From Flavobacterium enshiense DK69 (GTDB lineage Bacteria; Bacteroidota; Bacteroidia; Flavobacteriales; Flavobacteriaceae): a stretch of DNA of 64,000 bases. A program made the translations under genes and the position numbers. The notes beneath the pieces are model-generated. The model ran no database searches, had not been told where the DNA came from, and saw only the letters and a program-made list of their open reading frames with translations. This document shows, one piece after another, positions 61,723 through 64,000 of the stretch (within the stretch, counting starts at the first letter, position 1; each line of letters begins with the position of its first letter). The stretch is from assembly GCF_000498495.1 (NCBI RefSeq), contig NZ_AVCS01000002.1, forward strand, positions 62,001 through 126,000, read 5' to 3'.

Positions 61723-62538
61723 ATGAAAATTTTAAATAAAGGAAAAGTGATTTTGGCAGGCGCAGGTTCGGGCGATCCGGATTTGATTACCCTGAAAGCA
61801 CTCAAATATCTTCAGAGTGCCGATGTGATTTTAACCGACCGTTTGGTTTCTCCTGAATTGATTGAAGCGCACGCCAATAAAGATGCAATTGTGATTTATG
61901 CGGGTAAACAATGTTCCAAAGGAATCCATACGCCACAGCAGGACATCAACGAACTGATGGTTGAATTTGCCTTGCAGAACAAATTGGTTCTTCGTTTAAA
62001 AGGCGGCGATTCGATGCTGTTTTCCAATATTCTGGATGAATTGCAGGTGCTTAAAGCCAATGGTATTGATTATGAGATCATTCCCGGAATCTCTGCGGCT
62101 TTCGGTGCTGCTTCTTATACCGGAATCCCGCTCACGGCAAGGGGCTATTCAAGTGGTGTCCGGTTCTTGACATTGTATGATTTGAAAACCGTTGCGCCAA
62201 GTCAATGGAAAGATTGGGCAACAACGAGTGATACATTGGTTTTTTACATGAGCGGACAACGATTGGACGCTTTAACGGAATCATTGCTGGAAAACGGCAT
62301 CAGTGCTTTAAAAGGAATTGCCGTGGTTCAGCAGGCTACGACTCCGAACCAAAAAACGACGGTCTTTTCTTTTGAAGAATTGCAAACCAAGATATTGCCC
62401 GAGTTTGAATACGTACCCACACTCATTATTGTAGGTAATGTGGTTCAGCTTCATGAACAATTTAACTGGATAAAAGAGAAAAACGGTACTGAATCCTATT
62501 TCGATAATCATAAAAACACCTACCAAAATGCTATCTGA
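61723..62538 (+). CDS. cobA: Uroporphyrinogen-III C-methyltransferase
   Basis: SAM-dependent methylation of uroporphyrinogen III to precorrin-2, the first step to siroheme, the cofactor of sulfite reductase. 271 residues, not fused to HemD or to the CysG oxidase/chelatase. Motifs: VILAGAGSGDPDLITLKA, VIYAGKQ, LRLKGGDSMLF, PGISAAFGAASYTGIPLT and YMSGQRLD. Overlaps the sulfite reductase flavoprotein gene by 11 bases. Confidence 0.94.
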   Translation: MKILNKGKVILAGAGSGDPDLITLKALKYLQSADVILTDRLVSPELIEAHANKDAIVIYAGKQCSKGIHTPQQDINELMVEFALQNKLVLRLKGGDSMLFSNILDELQVLKANGIDYEIIPGISAAFGAASYTGIPLTARGYSSGVRFLTLYDLKTVAPSQWKDWATTSDTLVFYMSGQRLDALTESLLENGISALKGIAVVQQATTPNQKTTVFSFEELQTKILPEFEYVPTLIIVGNVVQLHEQFNWIKEKNGTESYFDNHKNTYQNAI

Positions 62539-64000
62539 AATTAAATTAACGCTATTGCAACAACTGGTCCAGCAAGCTTCCAAAGAAGAAATCATCTGGA
62601 CGAAAGGTTACCTGGCCGGTTTTCTGGACAGTAATCAGATTGCTCTTAAGCCTGCGGAAACTCCGGTTGCGGTGACAGTAAAACCATTGATTGTATATGG
62701 TACCGAAACCGGTAATGCCAAAAAAATTGCTTCTCAATTACTGGGTAACTTTAAGAAAAGCAAAATTCAGGCAAAATCTATCGATATTTTTCAGCTGGAC
62801 GTTGTAAAACTGGCCAAAGAAAGTCTGGTGCTTTTCATCGTGAGTACGCAGGGCGAAGGCGAATTTCCGCAGAATGCCGTTGCCTTTTATGAAAAACTGA
62901 AAGCTTCAGAAACCGATTTAAGCCATCTGAATTTCGCTGTTTTGGGATTGGGCGACACGTCCTATCCGCTTTTCTGTAATGCCAGTGTATTGTTGGATGA
63001 GGTTTTGGAACAGAAAGGAGCCAAACGCTTATTATCCTTGGTGAAAGCCGATGTCGATTTTGCTGAAACCGTGACAAATTGGGAAAACGATCTGCAGCAG
63101 GTGTTTTCGAAAAATGTTTCTTCAGCTTCGGTTCCGACAGAAAAAAGTACGAGAGCTTCGGTAAGTCACAAGAAGAATTACAAAGGCATCGTTTCGCATA
63201 AAGTTGTTTTGAACGACAGAGGTTCGAACAAGGAAACCTATCATATCGAAATCACGCCAAACGAAGAAGTGATTTACGAACCCGGCGATGCCATCGGATT
63301 TTATCCAAAAAATAATGAGCTTGAAATTGATGAAATTATTTCATTTTTTGATGAAAATGATAAAAAAGAAGTGCTTTTTGATAAAAATATACGCGGATTG
63401 GGTAAAAAATCAATTCAGTCGATTTCCGGATTATTTGAAACCGATATTGAAGAAGAGAAAGCCGATTTGTTGGATATCCTGAAAAAATATCCCAAACCTG
63501 GCTCAGTTTCCTTCGACGATATCGTTGCTGTACTTCATCCAATTGCGCCGCGATTGTATTCAATTTCATCGGCTGCCAATGCTCACGACGGCGAAGTACA
63601 TGTAACGGTTAACCTGAACACGTTTTCAGTTGACGGAACAATTAAAACAGGGTTATGTTCCCAGTTTTTGGCAGATTTCCCCAACGATTCGGAAATCGAA
63701 TTCTACATCCATAAAAACAACAATTTCAAACTTCCATCAGACGATGCGGATATTATCATGATTGGTCCGGGAACGGGAATAGCTCCCTTCCGAAGTTTTC
63801 TTGCTCATCGCGATGCAGAGGGTACAGAAGGCAGGAACTGGTTGTTCTTTGGGGAACAGCATTTTGTGTTGGATTTTTATTATCAGACCGAAATTCAGGA
63901 ATGGTTGGCCACGGGCTCGCTGACCAAATTAGACACGGCCTTTTCACGTGACCAGCAAAAGAAAATCTACGTGCAGGACCGCATACGGGAAAAGGCAAAA
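62528..64000 (+). CDS. cysJ: Sulfite reductase flavoprotein subunit, 3' end beyond window
   Basis: NADPH-dependent electron donor for sulfite reduction to sulfide. 491 codons are visible from an ATG that overlaps the cobA stop. Order: N-terminal helical extension (~50 residues), flavodoxin domain with FMN loops VYGTETGNAKKIA, VSTQGEGEFPQNA and LGLGDTSYPLFCNA, FAD domain with RLYSISSA and GLCSQFL, then the NADPH part MIGPGTGIAPFRSFLAHRD, still open at the edge near KIYVQDRIREKAK. The hemoprotein subunit is expected downstream. Confidence 0.94.
   Translation, partial: MLSEIKLTLLQQLVQQASKEEIIWTKGYLAGFLDSNQIALKPAETPVAVTVKPLIVYGTETGNAKKIASQLLGNFKKSKIQAKSIDIFQLDVVKLAKESLVLFIVSTQGEGEFPQNAVAFYEKLKASETDLSHLNFAVLGLGDTSYPLFCNASVLLDEVLEQKGAKRLLSLVKADVDFAETVTNWENDLQQVFSKNVSSASVPTEKSTRASVSHKKNYKGIVSHKVVLNDRGSNKETYHIEITPNEEVIYEPGDAIGFYPKNNELEIDEIISFFDENDKKEVLFDKNIRGLGKKSIQSISGLFETDIEEEKADLLDILKKYPKPGSVSFDDIVAVLHPIAPRLYSISSAANAHDGEVHVTVNLNTFSVDGTIKTGLCSQFLADFPNDSEIEFYIHKNNNFKLPSDDADIIMIGPGTGIAPFRSFLAHRDAEGTEGRNWLFFGEQHFVLDFYYQTEIQEWLATGSLTKLDTAFSRDQQKKIYVQDRIREKAK

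Overview
The window looks like a chromosome segment of a Flavobacterium-type member of the Bacteroidota. The evidence is AT-rich DNA; bacillithiol (BshB1) and menaquinone genes; DUF3667, DUF2975 and ABC/M1-peptidase families typical of the phylum; weak Shine-Dalgarno signals; and repeated matches to the Bacteroidota promoter form TTG-N17..23-TANNTTTG. I see no prophage, insertion sequence with transposase, CRISPR array or rRNA. One tRNA (His) is present. Both ends cut through genes: an acyl-CoA dehydrogenase on the left and a sulfite reductase flavoprotein on the right.

Layout. 1-7.5 kb, minus strand: a fatty-acid oxidation operon in the order MarR regulator, FadN-like HAD/enoyl-CoA hydratase, thiolase, acyl-CoA dehydrogenase. 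A long palindrome lies in front of the regulator and a long-chain acyl-CoA ligase lies beside it. 7.9-12.9 kb: an LtaS-like sulfatase-fold membrane enzyme, a small CX5R phosphatase, and a TPR hybrid histidine kinase. 13-19 kb: a DUF3667 remnant, purL and two lipoproteins. 19.4-21.8 kb: hotdog thioesterase, isochorismate synthase, bshB1 and tRNA-His. 22-31.5 kb: lipoproteins, a YegP-like protein, M28 peptidase, DUF3667 protein, LOG-family protein and uvrA. 31.5-39.2 kb: ClC channel, AlkD-like glycosylase, ACP phosphodiesterase, glmM, cupin, slipin and yaaA. 39.4-44 kb: an EmrAB/TolC-type efflux operon with its TetR regulator and two tandem operator-like palindromes. 44.4-51.2 kb: a complete trpEGDCFBA operon. 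51.3-56.3 kb: DUF2975/XRE pair and an ABC exporter whose permease is fused to an M1 peptidase. 56.4-64 kb: sulfate assimilation and cysteine synthesis (cysH, cysD, cysN, cysE, cysK, cobA, cysJ).

The most interesting signals are short RNA-level systems outside the usual gene calls. The trp operon has a leader peptide with three consecutive Trp codons, a strong terminator and a plausible antiterminator. The sulfur operon has two leader peptides in series, each with a cluster of Met and Cys codons (MMMCMCC and CMMMMCCM). Each is followed by its own intrinsic terminator, and each carries a segment complementary to the 5' arm of that terminator. This reads as a double, ribosome-mediated attenuator that senses sulfur amino acids. 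A third signal is a roughly 36-base GC-rich element found in the same orientation 15-16 bases before the start codons of purL and of the ABC exporter, with one apparent compensatory base-pair change. Several intergenic repeats, two of them inside the trp operon, complete the picture.
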